A stretch of 64,000 nt of DNA from Roseburia sp. AM59-24XD. GTDB lineage: Bacteria; Bacillota; Clostridia; Lachnospirales; Lachnospiraceae. This document shows, piece after piece, positions 15,693 to 23,676 of the stretch (the stretch's first letter is position 1; every line of letters starts with the position of its first letter). Location of the stretch: assembly GCF_003478445.1 (NCBI RefSeq), contig NZ_QUET01000005.1, positions 1 through 64,000 of the forward strand, read 5' to 3'. The translations under genes and the position numbers were made by a program. The notes below the pieces were generated by a model. That model did not search any database. It saw nothing but the letters and a program-made list of their open reading frames with translations, and was not told where the DNA came from.

Positions 15693-16151
15693 ATGGCATA
15701 TTCACATACGAAAGGGCTGATCGCCCTGCCAACGGATTACAATGCTACACAGAGTGAATATACCTATCAGAAACTGTCTTATAAGTATATACAGCCAAAC
15801 GGTAATCTGACAATGACACCGAGCCAGATGCAGGATATAGACTCTTATGTGAATGGTAATGGTTATCTGAAACGTAAAGTGTTGAAACACCATAGAACGA
15901 AGATTGAATGGAACACACCGTATTTAACATATGAGGATAAATGCAAACTGATAAAAGCAATACGAACCGGTTATAAACAGGGAGAGGGATCATATGAATC
16001 CAGAACAATTCATGCGAGGTACTACAATGATTGGGAGGATGATTACTCAACAGGAAAATTTTATATGCCCGATGTGCAGTTCCAATATGGTGGCTTATAT
16101 CATGGAGCCCCGATGTATTTGCCGATCCGTTTGGCGTTGATCGAGTATTAG
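15693..16151 (+). CDS. Distal tail protein-like (Dit position)
   Basis: 152 residues, ATG after AAAGGATGG. Beta-rich with many Tyr residues and a central KRKVLKHHRTKIEWNTP motif seen in short tail proteins of Clostridia phages. It lies after the tape measure and before the large tail protein, where the distal tail protein hub is normally encoded. Exact structural class is uncertain. Confidence 0.6.
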   Translation: MAYSHTKGLIALPTDYNATQSEYTYQKLSYKYIQPNGNLTMTPSQMQDIDSYVNGNGYLKRKVLKHHRTKIEWNTPYLTYEDKCKLIKAIRTGYKQGEGSYESRTIHARYYNDWEDDYSTGKFYMPDVQFQYGGLYHGAPMYLPIRLALIEY

Positions 16152-16166
16152 GGAAGGAGGCTGCAT

Positions 16167-18767
16167 ATGTTAGATCTAACAGAAGCGCAAAAGAAAATCT
16201 TTTGCAGCGGTACATATTTTCATGGCTATCAAATGCACTTCCCAGATCTGGGTCTGACGATCGGCAACGATACAATTCATTCTGAAGCGGTTACGATCAA
16301 GGAAAGCATCTGCGATGAAGAGGAGCTTGTACTTGGAGGCTGCATAGCATCCTCATGCGAGTTTGAGGTGTCGGAGATCTTGCAGAACGAGCTGAACGGG
16401 CAGGGATTTATCGCCATTCAGGAGACAGTGGATGAAGATGGCGATACAGCGATACAGCTGCCGATGGGATATTATCAGGTTGATTCTGCGGAACTGGTGG
16501 ATGACAAGGATTACAAGAAGGTCGTGGCGTATGACGCTTTATATGGAGCATCCGTGGATGTCTCTGAGTGGTATAACGCTCTTTTTCCGGCAGAGGAGAA
16601 GAGTGTCACAAAGCTGCAGGACGGCAAAGAAGTCACCGTGAAGGTTGTGGAATACGGGACGGTGAAGCTTAAGGCGATGAGAGAATCGCTGTTGCAGCAT
16701 TTAGGGATCCCTTTTCGACCGCAGAGTCTGATCAATGATGACATGGACGTGGAGAAAACTATTGCTCCGACGGCGGGAAGTCTGACAGGAACCACGGCAC
16801 TCAAGGCAATCTGCACGGTGAATGCCGGCTTTGGACGAATGGATCGGAGTGGAAGTTTCGAGGTGATATATCTGCCGGATATGCATTCTATTGGTTTGTA
16901 TCCACACATTGGCTTATATCCGCATGTGGGTCTATATCCGACAAGTTCCGGCGGCGCACAGGATATGACAAAGTTGTCCGGCGCATCTGATACCGAAGCA
17001 GAATACAGGAGTATCCGATGCGAGGAATACACCACGGACAAGATCACCTGTCTTAATATCCAGACGGATGAGGAGGACGTTGGCGTGACGGTCGGGACGG
17101 ATCTGAGCAATCCATATCTTATCACCGGAAACTTCCTGCTGTACGGGAAATCGGTGGACGAACTTAAGGTGATCGGTGGTAATATCCTCTCCAAGTTGAA
17201 AGGTATCTATTACCGCCCGGTGTCCGAGCTGAAGCTGAATGCTCTGCCATATCTGGAGACCGGCGACATGATCGTGGCGGAGAAAGAAGCGGAGAAGGTT
17301 TATTCGTATATATTCTCCCGTACGATCTCCGGCATACAAGCACAGATTGATACATACGAGGCGAAGGGAACCCAGAAACGACAGAATGAAGTTACGCAGG
17401 AAAGTGAACTGATGCAGCTCAAAGGCAGGACGCTGAAGATCCGAAAGAGCATTGATGAAGTTGCAATTGAGATGGCAAATGTGGAAAAGCAGACATCTAC
17501 CAGATTTGAACAGACGGATGAAGCAATCCGTCTGGAAGCAAAACGTGCCACAGGTGCGGAGAAAGAGCTGCAGTCCTCTATCGAGCTGCAGGCAGACAGC
17601 GTTGTCCTGAAGGTGGACTCTGACGGCAGACTGGTAGAGGTTGCTCTGGGTGTTGATCCGGATACGGCAAAGACTTACTTTAAAGCAGGGGCGGATAACA
17701 TTGATCTTGAAGCGGAGGATGTATTCAATATCATTTCCGGCAATGCGCTGAATCTTTCCGGAAAAAAGATCACGATAGTCAGTGATAAATTCAATGTTAC
17801 AGAAAATGGTACCGTTCAAGCTGAATCAATTGATATTTCTGGGGGACGGATTCATTTGGAGACAGTGAACAGTCCTGACAGTTTATTGAAACTGTCAAAC
17901 TATAAGCCCAAGGTAATAGCGAATGGGGAAGAACTGGAAGTAAAATACATAGGAAATGGAAAACCAAAGGATGAGCTTACCATACCGGACGGTACCGTAG
18001 AGATAAAGGGACCGGCAATCGGGGATCTGTATTATGACTTGGATACAGATACGGTATATCGCTTTTATTATGGCAATGGAGCTCATTGGATGGAGTATGA
18101 CTATGAGGAAAATCTGGATCAAAGACCTACATGTGATTATAATTCAACAGCAATGAATACGGAGGAAGGAGTGTCATCAGAATGTTATACGACCGTAACT
18201 CTTGATGTTGAAGATGGCAAAGGCGGTTATGTAAAACAACAGTTTAAGGATAGCAGCAAAACGATACACAATCCTTACGGTATTCATCTTGAAAAAACAT
18301 CACATACAACAAGGATGGGAACTGCAGAAGAGGAGACGATCGCGGCAAATATAACACTGGACGAAGAGTACGATGGCGAATTAAAAAAACAGCCGGTAAT
18401 AAAATCGAGCGCACCATTTAAAGTACAAGAAGTGACAATTGATGGAAGTGATGAAAATATTTTAAGAACATCTAGTATTGTATCATGCACAGGCATGAGA
18501 ATTAACGGAATGCAATACATGGCAGGGACTAAAGTTTTCACAGCTGATGCAATAACGGTATATACAGTAATAGATGTTGAAAATATTAACGGTATGATGC
18601 CTTTTGCGGCTGTAAATGCTGATTGGGATGCATGTCCATTTACGATAAATGTGGTTTCCTTATCGTTAAAAGGAACATCCGGAACTCCGCAATTAGTTAT
18701 ATCACATTCAAAAATAGAAAAAGGGCAAAGTTACAGGATAAATTACGGATATTGGGCGAATGTCTAG
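16167..18767 (+). CDS. Large tail protein (Tal/baseplate-like)
   Basis: 866 residues after GGGAAGGAGG. The N-terminal ~390 residues are the conserved tail-tip region, starting with a compact beta domain (EELVLGGCIASSCEFEV) that resembles gp27-like hub proteins. A triple repeat of the unit IGLYPH occurs at residues ~239-256. A coiled stretch (~415-460) follows. From about residue 570 the sequence becomes AT-richer and beta-rich, ending in a likely receptor- or glycan-facing domain. No peptidase motif was recognised. This composition change suggests module exchange in the C-terminal part. Confidence 0.75.
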   Translation: MLDLTEAQKKIFCSGTYFHGYQMHFPDLGLTIGNDTIHSEAVTIKESICDEEELVLGGCIASSCEFEVSEILQNELNGQGFIAIQETVDEDGDTAIQLPMGYYQVDSAELVDDKDYKKVVAYDALYGASVDVSEWYNALFPAEEKSVTKLQDGKEVTVKVVEYGTVKLKAMRESLLQHLGIPFRPQSLINDDMDVEKTIAPTAGSLTGTTALKAICTVNAGFGRMDRSGSFEVIYLPDMHSIGLYPHIGLYPHVGLYPTSSGGAQDMTKLSGASDTEAEYRSIRCEEYTTDKITCLNIQTDEEDVGVTVGTDLSNPYLITGNFLLYGKSVDELKVIGGNILSKLKGIYYRPVSELKLNALPYLETGDMIVAEKEAEKVYSYIFSRTISGIQAQIDTYEAKGTQKRQNEVTQESELMQLKGRTLKIRKSIDEVAIEMANVEKQTSTRFEQTDEAIRLEAKRATGAEKELQSSIELQADSVVLKVDSDGRLVEVALGVDPDTAKTYFKAGADNIDLEAEDVFNIISGNALNLSGKKITIVSDKFNVTENGTVQAESIDISGGRIHLETVNSPDSLLKLSNYKPKVIANGEELEVKYIGNGKPKDELTIPDGTVEIKGPAIGDLYYDLDTDTVYRFYYGNGAHWMEYDYEENLDQRPTCDYNSTAMNTEEGVSSECYTTVTLDVEDGKGGYVKQQFKDSSKTIHNPYGIHLEKTSHTTRMGTAEEETIAANITLDEEYDGELKKQPVIKSSAPFKVQEVTIDGSDENILRTSSIVSCTGMRINGMQYMAGTKVFTADAITVYTVIDVENINGMMPFAAVNADWDACPFTINVVSLSLKGTSGTPQLVISHSKIEKGQSYRINYGYWANV

Positions 18768-18781
18768 AAAGAGAGGCAACT

Positions 18782-19429
18782 ATGGCGAGTTATTTAATAC
18801 CGGAACCGACAATCAGTCTTGGGATAAAAACAAGTTTCGGATACGGAAAAGGTACAAAACTGATACAGCAAAATGCTGCTCAATATGCATTTAAGCCGAA
18901 TGATAGCACAGAAGAGTGGTGGGCTATTGGAATGATGGCTAATAATGGAAGCTATTGGCATCCTCTGATCGTTTCAAATGTGAGAGAATATGCATTTTCA
19001 TATTCTGACAAATATTACGGAACAGATCCATTATCTTCAAAGTTTGCAGAGGTAGAGTATATGGGCATCACATATTATGCTACGTTTGGTGCTTATGGAT
19101 CTACAGGTGGGGATCCTTCTAGTGCGATACCTGTATACAGCGAGGTAAGAACAGATGACATACCAACACTGGTAAAAACTCTGATTCGATTATATGTTTC
19201 TGATGGAGGTACTTTACCGGGACAGGAAGCGGTATTTGAATCGGTAGAGTATGAACCGATCGGCTGGAAGAACGATGGACCACCGGACATATCGGCGGAG
19301 AACCTGAAAAAGATGGACGAGACAATCGGAAAACTGTGCACCAATCTGAATGTTGCACATGAGGAGCTTGAAGCAGATATTCAGGAATTGGCAGAAACGA
19401 TAGGGGCAATTACGACAACACAGTTTTAG
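18782..19429 (+). CDS. Tail/baseplate protein, probable receptor-binding module
   Basis: 215 residues from the ATG at 18782; longer upstream frames overlap the previous gene and lack a good ribosome binding site. The N-terminal ~150 residues are rich in aromatic residues and glycine (EEWWAIGMMANNGSYWHP). The C-terminal ~60 residues begin with EPIGWKNDGPPDISAENLKK, a linker often found at the base of Firmicute phage tail proteins, and then form a helical segment. It lies between two other tail-tip genes. Role inferred from position and composition. Confidence 0.6.
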   Translation: MASYLIPEPTISLGIKTSFGYGKGTKLIQQNAAQYAFKPNDSTEEWWAIGMMANNGSYWHPLIVSNVREYAFSYSDKYYGTDPLSSKFAEVEYMGITYYATFGAYGSTGGDPSSAIPVYSEVRTDDIPTLVKTLIRLYVSDGGTLPGQEAVFESVEYEPIGWKNDGPPDISAENLKKMDETIGKLCTNLNVAHEELEADIQELAETIGAITTTQF

Positions 19430-19444
19430 AAAGGAGGAATTTGA

Positions 19445-19684
19445 GTGAGCATATTGGATGATCTGCAATCTGTTGCGGATGCGATTCGTAGCAAAACCGG
19501 AAAAACAGACAAAATGATGTTGGCGGAAATGCCGGGTGAGATTGAAAATATTTCTGGAAGTGGTGGGGACAGCTATCCACATCCACCTTTATCTATCTAT
19601 GTGTATCCGGTGATTGTGGTTGAAGCACAAAGGATAGTAAGAACATATCCGACTTATCAAGCAGAAGTATATTTAACAGATTAA
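19445..19684 (+). CDS. Small tail-tip protein with the IRSKTGKTDKM motif
   Basis: 79 residues from a GTG at 19445 with AAAGGAGG upstream. The N-terminus (LQSVADAIRSKTGKTDKM) is a motif repeated at the start of many Firmicute phage tail-fibre proteins. The C-terminal ~35 residues are Pro/Tyr/Val-rich. It may connect the fibre encoded next to the tail tip. Confidence 0.65.
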   Translation: MSILDDLQSVADAIRSKTGKTDKMMLAEMPGEIENISGSGGDSYPHPPLSIYVYPVIVVEAQRIVRTYPTYQAEVYLTD

Positions 19685-19699
19685 AAAGGAGGTAATACA

Positions 19700-20407
19700 A
19701 TGATAACTAAAATGGGGAAAAAAGCGTGGGATTTTATAACGCAAGGAAAGCTCGTTGACGAGTGGTTCGATACGGATACTGTCACGATAAACGGAGTTGT
19801 CGTGAACCGCGGCAACTATGGAAGCAGCACGGCATATAACAATGAAAAAGGCAATCCACTTCGTTTCAAAATTTGTGAGAGACAAACGACTATGTCTCCA
19901 TTACAGTCCGATGCCAACGGAGATTTAATATATCGTTATATGTTTCCATATCGAAAATCTATGCTTACATTGAGCGTCACGGATTACAGAGATAATAGCA
20001 TTATTTGTAATCCGTTTATATACGGATATTCTAATTCAGATGCCACTGCGCAATTAGTATTTTTCGGAGCATCTGATGATCCAGAAAACGAAGATGATTA
20101 CTGGTTAAAAGGATGGTTAAAAGGAGTTTGGTGTAACGGATCAACTGAGCATACAGTCAAAAAAGATGGTGTCCGTGTTCAGGAGTTAAGAGTGTACAAC
20201 AGCAAGGACGAAGAAGTTATAATTAAGGAAATGTGCGCATGTGTTGGCTATCTTTATATAACGGATAGAACTAAAGGACCAGACAACGTCTCGGATAGTA
20301 CAAACATGACAGAAGCAGCGGCAAGATTCATCATGATTGACCGTACCGTATTAGATACGCCACTTGTAATTCCGGCAAAATCGTTGGGATCTTTGATACT
20401 AAAATAA
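19700..20407 (+). CDS. Tail-tip / receptor-binding candidate
   Basis: 235 residues, ATG after AAAGGAGG. Beta-rich and aromatic, with no recognised family. It is the last gene before the lysis module, the usual place of receptor-binding proteins in Firmicute siphophages. Many Tyr, Asn and Asp residues suggest an exposed binding surface. Confidence 0.55.
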   Translation: MITKMGKKAWDFITQGKLVDEWFDTDTVTINGVVVNRGNYGSSTAYNNEKGNPLRFKICERQTTMSPLQSDANGDLIYRYMFPYRKSMLTLSVTDYRDNSIICNPFIYGYSNSDATAQLVFFGASDDPENEDDYWLKGWLKGVWCNGSTEHTVKKDGVRVQELRVYNSKDEEVIIKEMCACVGYLYITDRTKGPDNVSDSTNMTEAAARFIMIDRTVLDTPLVIPAKSLGSLILK

Positions 20408-20424
20408 GAATAAATTGATAACCC

Positions 20425-20448
20425 AAGGAGCGTCAGCTCCTTATTTTA
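20425..20448 (+). terminator. Intrinsic terminator between tail and lysis genes
   Basis: AAGGAGC (20425-20431), GTCA loop, GCTCCTT (20436-20442), then ATTTTA. It would limit read-through from the tail genes to the holin. Confidence 0.7.
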
Positions 20449-20478
20449 ATGCCTAAAAGGCGGAAAGGAAGGTACATT

Positions 20479-21003
20479 ATGGACAAATTACAAATCTATG
20501 CAGCTCAACTTGGGCTGTCAACAATTACGGCGGCAATTGCATCAAAGTGTGGATTGCTTGGATGGATGCTGGTGGCGGTAGCTGCAGCAATGATCATTGA
20601 TTTTCTCGCCGGTATGGCTGCCAGTGCCAAGGAAGCAGTGGAGCATCCGGACGATGATAAGTACGGCTGGAGCAGCAGAAAGGGAATGATCGGTATTTTC
20701 AAAAAGTTCGGTTACATATTGGTGATCGTGGCATCGATGATCGTGGATTTCCTGATCTATAAGTTGTCAGGGGTATTATCGGTTACGCTGCCGATGACGA
20801 TGTTCTTCTCCACGCTTGTGACGGCGTGGTTCATTCTGAATGAATGCTTATCGATCACGGAGAATGCCGGGAGAATGGGAGTGAAGGTGCCTGCATTTCT
20901 GACAAAAGTGATTGCTGTCCTGAAGGGAACAGTGGAACATGAAGGGAATATATTGAAGGAAGATACAGAAATGGAGGAAACAGACTATGAAGAAAGAACA
21001 TGA
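20479..21003 (+). CDS. Phage holin (holin family 4_1 type)
   Basis: 174 residues from the ATG at 20479. Three or four transmembrane segments are seen: about residues 13-45 (a long or paired hydrophobic region), 72-92 (FGYILVIVASMIVDFLIYKL) and 97-118. The sequence GWSSRKGMIGIFKKFGY is typical of the toxin-secretion/phage-lysis holin family. The C-terminal tail is charged and acidic. It overlaps the endolysin gene by 17 bp, so the pair is translated together. Confidence 0.9.
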   Translation: MDKLQIYAAQLGLSTITAAIASKCGLLGWMLVAVAAAMIIDFLAGMAASAKEAVEHPDDDKYGWSSRKGMIGIFKKFGYILVIVASMIVDFLIYKLSGVLSVTLPMTMFFSTLVTAWFILNECLSITENAGRMGVKVPAFLTKVIAVLKGTVEHEGNILKEDTEMEETDYEERT

Positions 21004-21616
21004 CGTTAGAATTGACAGAACGAAGCTGCACCCGTGGCTTGATCAGAAGCTGACTGTTTTGCTGAAAAAGTGCGAAAAGCAGGGAATTTATCTCATTATT
21101 ACGGAAGGATTCCGGAGCAAAGAGTATCAGGATTCGCTCTATGCTCAGGGCAGAACGAAACCGGGTAAGATTGTGACAAATGCAAAGGGAAGTACATGGT
21201 CCAGCCAGCATATGTGGGGCATTGCATTTGATATTGCAATCAATGACAGCAAGCTCCTGTATGATGCAGCCACGATTCGCAAAGTGGCAGTGATTGCCAA
21301 GGGCATCGGTCTTGGCTGGGGCGGTGATTGGAAATCAATCGTAGATACGCCTCATTTTTATCTGTCAGAGTGGGGAAGCACGACAACCCGTCTGAAAGCT
21401 CTTTACGGTACTCCGGATAAGTTCAAGAGAACATGGAAAAAGACGGTGAAACGTGAGAAAGGAGCTCTTTTATGGAAAGCTTCTTCGAAAAAGACAGGAT
21501 CGCACTGCAGGATCCCAAAGGGAGCTGCCGTTGAAGTTCTGTATTCGAAAGCATGGTACACGAAAGTGAGATACAAAAACAAAGTGGGATATGTGAATAA
21601 GAAGTTTGTGGCATAA
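20987..21616 (+). CDS. Endolysin: M15 D-Ala-D-Ala/L-Ala-D-Glu-type peptidase with SH3-like tail
   Basis: 209 residues. The zinc peptidase core holds the SxHxxGxAxD motif (SSQHMWGIAFD; H75, D82) and a second histidine near residue 123 (DTPHFYLS). Residues ~150-209 form a short SH3-like wall-binding domain (GSHCRIPKGAAVEVLY, KVGYVNKKFVA). No signal peptide, in keeping with release through the holin. It cleaves peptidoglycan stem peptides or cross-links at lysis. Confidence 0.9.
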   Translation: MKKEHDVRIDRTKLHPWLDQKLTVLLKKCEKQGIYLIITEGFRSKEYQDSLYAQGRTKPGKIVTNAKGSTWSSQHMWGIAFDIAINDSKLLYDAATIRKVAVIAKGIGLGWGGDWKSIVDTPHFYLSEWGSTTTRLKALYGTPDKFKRTWKKTVKREKGALLWKASSKKTGSHCRIPKGAAVEVLYSKAWYTKVRYKNKVGYVNKKFVA

Positions 21617-21628
21617 CCACAGCGAATG

Positions 21629-21637
21629 TGATAGAAT
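21629..21637 (+). promoter_or_regulatory. Extended -10 promoter before the small toxin gene
   Basis: TGATAGAAT: a TG one base before TAGAAT (21632-21637), an extended -10 pattern. No good -35 at 16-18 bp. It would start a transcript near 21644 that contains both direct repeats and the toxin frame. Confidence 0.4.
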
Positions 21638-21799
21638 AGCCTTGTTGTCATTCCCAATCCGGCAACGGAAAGGGGGTGTGAAAGTGTTAGAAAACATCAT
21701 TTCTTTTTTTATTGCTGTTATGGCTGGTGTAGTTTGCCACTACATCATCAAATGGTTAGATAGCGATAAATAATGACAACTAGCCTCGGTGTGGTTTCG
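21637..21799 (+). repeat. Direct repeats and complementary ends flanking the small toxin gene
   Basis: TAGCCTTGTTGTCATTCC (from 21637) and TAGCCTCGGTGTGGTTTC (from 21781) match at 13 of 18 positions and lie on either side of the toxin frame. In addition GTTGTCATT (21644-21652) is the exact reverse complement of AATGACAAC (21772-21780), so the 5' and 3' ends of the mRNA can pair. This layout recalls par/Fst-type toxin mRNAs. Confidence 0.5.
21684..21773 (+). CDS. Fst/Ldr-like small hydrophobic peptide (type I toxin candidate), 29 residues
   Basis: GTG start with AGGGGGTGTG upstream. The 29-residue product has one hydrophobic helix (ISFFIAVMAGVV) and ends with CHYIIKWLDSDK. The W-L-D-x-x-K tail after a V/G-rich helix is characteristic of Fst/Ldr-family type I toxins, which depolarise or distort the membrane. 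A bidirectional-type hairpin lies 40 bp downstream, where a convergent antisense RNA would end in the known par system. No antisense RNA promoter could be firmly assigned. It lies between the endolysin and the ImmA gene, so it may also stabilise the prophage. Confidence 0.6.
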   Translation: MLENIISFFIAVMAGVVCHYIIKWLDSDK

Positions 21800-21813
21800 C
21801 CGTAATGAAACAA

Positions 21814-21847
21814 GAAAGCCCCGCAGACTGCCATCTGCGGGGCTTTC
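21814..21847. terminator. Perfect 14-bp inverted repeat, bidirectional-type terminator
   Basis: GAAAGCCCCGCAGA (21814-21827) and TCTGCGGGGCTTTC (21834-21847) around a 6-base loop. T-rich sequence follows on both strands, though no long T-run. It can end the toxin mRNA and, on the other strand, a convergent antisense RNA. Confidence 0.75.
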
Positions 21848-21987
21848 GTTGGTGCTTCCGTGATAGAAACATCATTTCTTTTGCCTAATGGCATTATAGC
21901 ATATGCCAAAATCAGATGCAATATGCAAATAACAAAATTTGAATATTGGTTTGATCTCGATTTTCCTAAACTATTCTAATTATTTTA

Positions 21988-22074
21988 TACTATACTAATC
22001 TATATCCTCTACTATACTAATCTATATCCTCTACTATACTAATCTATATCCTCTACTATACTAACCTAATCTAC
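21988..22074. repeat. 22-bp tandem repeats, three full copies and a partial fourth
   Basis: Copies start at 21988, 22010 and 22032 and are identical; a degenerate copy starts at 22054. Each begins TACTATACTAATC and ends TATCCTC. The block lies in an AT-rich intergenic region between the toxin locus and the ImmA gene. Iteron-like spacing (two helical turns) could bind a protein. Each unit contains TATACT, a possible -10 element. Confidence 0.9.
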
Positions 22075-22088
22075 TTATGCAACCAAGC

Positions 22089-22108
22089 GGTAACCAGTTG
22101 GTAACCAA
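22089..22108. promoter_or_regulatory. Paired GGTAACC sites 11 bp apart
   Basis: GGTAACC occurs at 22089-22095 and 22100-22106, one helical turn apart. The second is part of the 11-bp palindrome TTGGTAACCAA. It adjoins the 22-bp repeats and the 3' end of the ImmA gene. An operator role is inferred. Confidence 0.4.
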
Positions 22109-22127
22109 TGCTGTCAATTATGCCAGA

Positions 22128-22583
22128 TTAGAGTTTCTTGCATATTGCCAGTTTGGGCTCAAAATATATGGTGTATTGCTGGTAAGATGTGCAGATTCCA
22201 TATTTCTGTCGGTAACATTCCAAGGCGTCCTGTAAAAATGCTTCGGTCACGCCGAGGTGGTCAGCCATTTCGTGAGTGTTTTGACATCGTGCCTCAAAAC
22301 AGTGAACTAAGCCGGAGAGACCAATCTGCTTGTTGTATGCCCAAAGTCTGGCGGTTCGCTCCTGCTTTCGGTTGGAAACATCTGTCTGATCCAGAATATC
22401 CCCGACCGTTGTATGATAGTGTCCAAGTTCCTCGGCAAGAACACAGGCTTTTTGTCGCAGGGATATATCTTTTTTTATAGCAATTCGATTTCCTCTTATA
22501 CGTCCATTGCTGCCCTGGAGGTCTTTTTCTTTGATAATCAGTTCGGTTGCATCGTATTCTTTCAATAGTGCTTCATATTCCAA
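22128..22583 (-). CDS. ImmA/IrrE-family metallopeptidase
   Basis: 151 residues from a TTG start, with AGGTGATAA upstream, 10 bp after the repressor gene. The active-site region reads LAEELGHYHTT (residues ~49-59), the common Firmicute phage variant in which the first metal-binding His of HExxH is replaced by Glu. ImmA-type proteases cleave CI-like repressors to induce the prophage, as in ICEBs1 and phi105. Its pairing with the repressor gene in one operon supports the role. Confidence 0.85.
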   Translation of the reverse strand: MEYEALLKEYDATELIIKEKDLQGSNGRIRGNRIAIKKDISLRQKACVLAEELGHYHTTVGDILDQTDVSNRKQERTARLWAYNKQIGLSGLVHCFEARCQNTHEMADHLGVTEAFLQDALECYRQKYGICTSYQQYTIYFEPKLAICKKL

Positions 22584-22593
22584 ATATTATCAC

Positions 22594-23070
22594 CTATTTC
22601 CATTCATCATCATTATCCATTATGTCATCATCGTGTTTGTTTTGTTCTGGAGTAGCGTTGTCTATGGAGTTTGCTGCCTTTGTTGTAATATATGGCTTGG
22701 ATTTATCATTATCCACAATGTTGATAACATTATTTTTTGAGCATTCAACCGAGCGTTCCCACTCTTTTTGCAGTGTAAAATCAACCATTTCTCTGCCGTG
22801 AGCGTCCAATTCACGGTAGTTGTGTATCATAATTCTTTCGGATGCACTGAGTGCAACATCTTTTAAATCATTCATTTCATCTTGAAAAAGATAATTGGCA
22901 TCGCAATCCAAAGCATCAAATAATTTATACATTAAGTCCAATTTTGGGGAACTTACACCATTTTCATAGTTGGCTATTGCAGAGGATGTAACGCCGATAA
23001 GCTCAGCTAGCTTATTTCGGGATATATTCTTCATTTGGCGGGCTTCTCTTATTCTACTTCCAATACTCAT
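22594..23070 (-). CDS. CI-like prophage repressor (XRE family)
   Basis: 158 residues; the ATG at 23070 follows AGGAGGTGATTTAC. Residues ~4-60 form the HTH domain (RIREARQMKNISRNKLAELI, then SSAIANYENG). The C-terminal part contains SASERIMIHNYRELDAHGREM, often seen in repressors cleaved by ImmA-type proteases, and a disordered acidic tail. It probably binds the TTACAAG-type operators in the divergent promoter region to hold lysogeny. Confidence 0.9.
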   Translation of the reverse strand: MSIGSRIREARQMKNISRNKLAELIGVTSSAIANYENGVSSPKLDLMYKLFDALDCDANYLFQDEMNDLKDVALSASERIMIHNYRELDAHGREMVDFTLQKEWERSVECSKNNVINIVDNDKSKPYITTKAANSIDNATPEQNKHDDDIMDNDDEWK

Positions 23071-23090
23071 GTAAATCACCTCCTATGCGC

Positions 23091-23119
23091 ATTATACAAT
23101 AAAATTTGTGGAATTAAAA
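23091..23119 (-). promoter_or_regulatory. Repressor promoter (PRM-like)
   Basis: On the minus strand: TTTTAA, 17-bp spacer, TATAAT (plus-strand positions 23114-23119 and 23091-23096). The transcript would start close to the repressor's ribosome binding site. Confidence 0.65.
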
Positions 23120-23125
23120 GAAAAA

Positions 23126-23203
23126 TTACAAAAAACTTGTAAAAAAGTCTTGACATTACAAGAAAAATACAATATTATCTTAATTGTTACAAGAAACTTG
23201 TAA
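23126..23203. promoter_or_regulatory. Lysogeny-switch operators, TTACAAG-type palindromes
   Basis: Full 17-bp sites TTACAAAAAACTTGTAA (23126-23142) and TTACAAGAAACTTGTAA (23187-23203), and a half site TTACAAG at 23156 just after the TTGACA box. The three sites flank and enter the early promoter. This is the expected arrangement for CI/Cro control. Confidence 0.8.
23150..23178 (+). promoter_or_regulatory. Early promoter (PR-like)
   Basis: Perfect TTGACA (23150-23155), 17-bp spacer, TATTAT (23173-23178). It drives the Cro-like gene and probably the rest of the early module. It is overlapped by operator sequences. Confidence 0.8.
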
Positions 23204-23224
23204 ATGAAAGGAGGAAAATACAGT

Positions 23225-23446
23225 ATGGAGTACGAAAAGGTTATTGAAGCTGTAAAAAAAGTCATACACGACAAGGGAATGAAGCAGTGTGTTGTTGCTG
23301 AAAGAGCTGGATTTAGTGAATCAGAGTTTAGCAATATGCTGAACGGAAGAAAATTGCTCCGTATAGAGCATATTCCGAGAATTGCTAATGCCCTTGGAAT
23401 TGAACCTAACGATCTGTTTGAAAAAGCAGAAAGCCCCACCAAATAG
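23225..23446 (+). CDS. Cro-like DNA-binding protein (XRE family)
   Basis: 73 residues from the ATG at 23225 with GGAGGAAAA upstream; an in-frame ATG at 23204 overlaps the operator. It is a bare HTH domain (KQCVVAERAGFSESEFSNML). First gene of the early transcript, divergent from the repressor, so a Cro-type role is likely. Confidence 0.85.
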   Translation: MEYEKVIEAVKKVIHDKGMKQCVVAERAGFSESEFSNMLNGRKLLRIEHIPRIANALGIEPNDLFEKAESPTK

Positions 23447-23453
23447 GCAGGGC

Positions 23454-23473
23454 AGTTACTGATGTAACTTTTT
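23454..23473 (+). terminator. Intrinsic terminator after the Cro-like gene
   Basis: AGTTAC (23454-23459), TGAT loop, GTAACT (23464-23469) and TTTTT. It may be a site of early transcription control, since the early genes continue downstream. Confidence 0.6.
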
Positions 23474-23481
23474 GAGTTGAG

Positions 23482-23676
23482 TTATTCGTGAGTTTCTGGG
23501 GCATTTTTATAAATTGGACAATCATTACTTCTATTGCAAGGGTTACATTGTGCTGTGTAATTGCAATAGGCTTGTCCTTTGATAAATTGTTTCCCATCAA
23601 ATGTTGATGCATCTATGTAAGATACATCAATGGAATAATTTTTCCCCTGTGTAGGGCAATATCCAGATACTCTCAT
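23482..23676 (-). CDS. Small Cys-rich protein, 64 residues
   Basis: Minus-strand ATG with GAAGGGAG eight bases upstream. Begins MRVSGYCPTQGKNYSIDVSY and has four cysteines, three in the C-terminal half (YCNYTAQCNPCNRSNDCP contains all of that cluster). A zinc-binding fold is possible. It is oriented against the early genes, so it may be expressed in the lysogen. Function unknown. Confidence 0.65.
   Translation of the reverse strand: MRVSGYCPTQGKNYSIDVSYIDASTFDGKQFIKGQAYCNYTAQCNPCNRSNDCPIYKNAPETHE

Noticed and set aside
21988..22074. CRISPR array
   Set aside because: The 22-bp units are directly tandem without unique spacers, and no cas gene is present.
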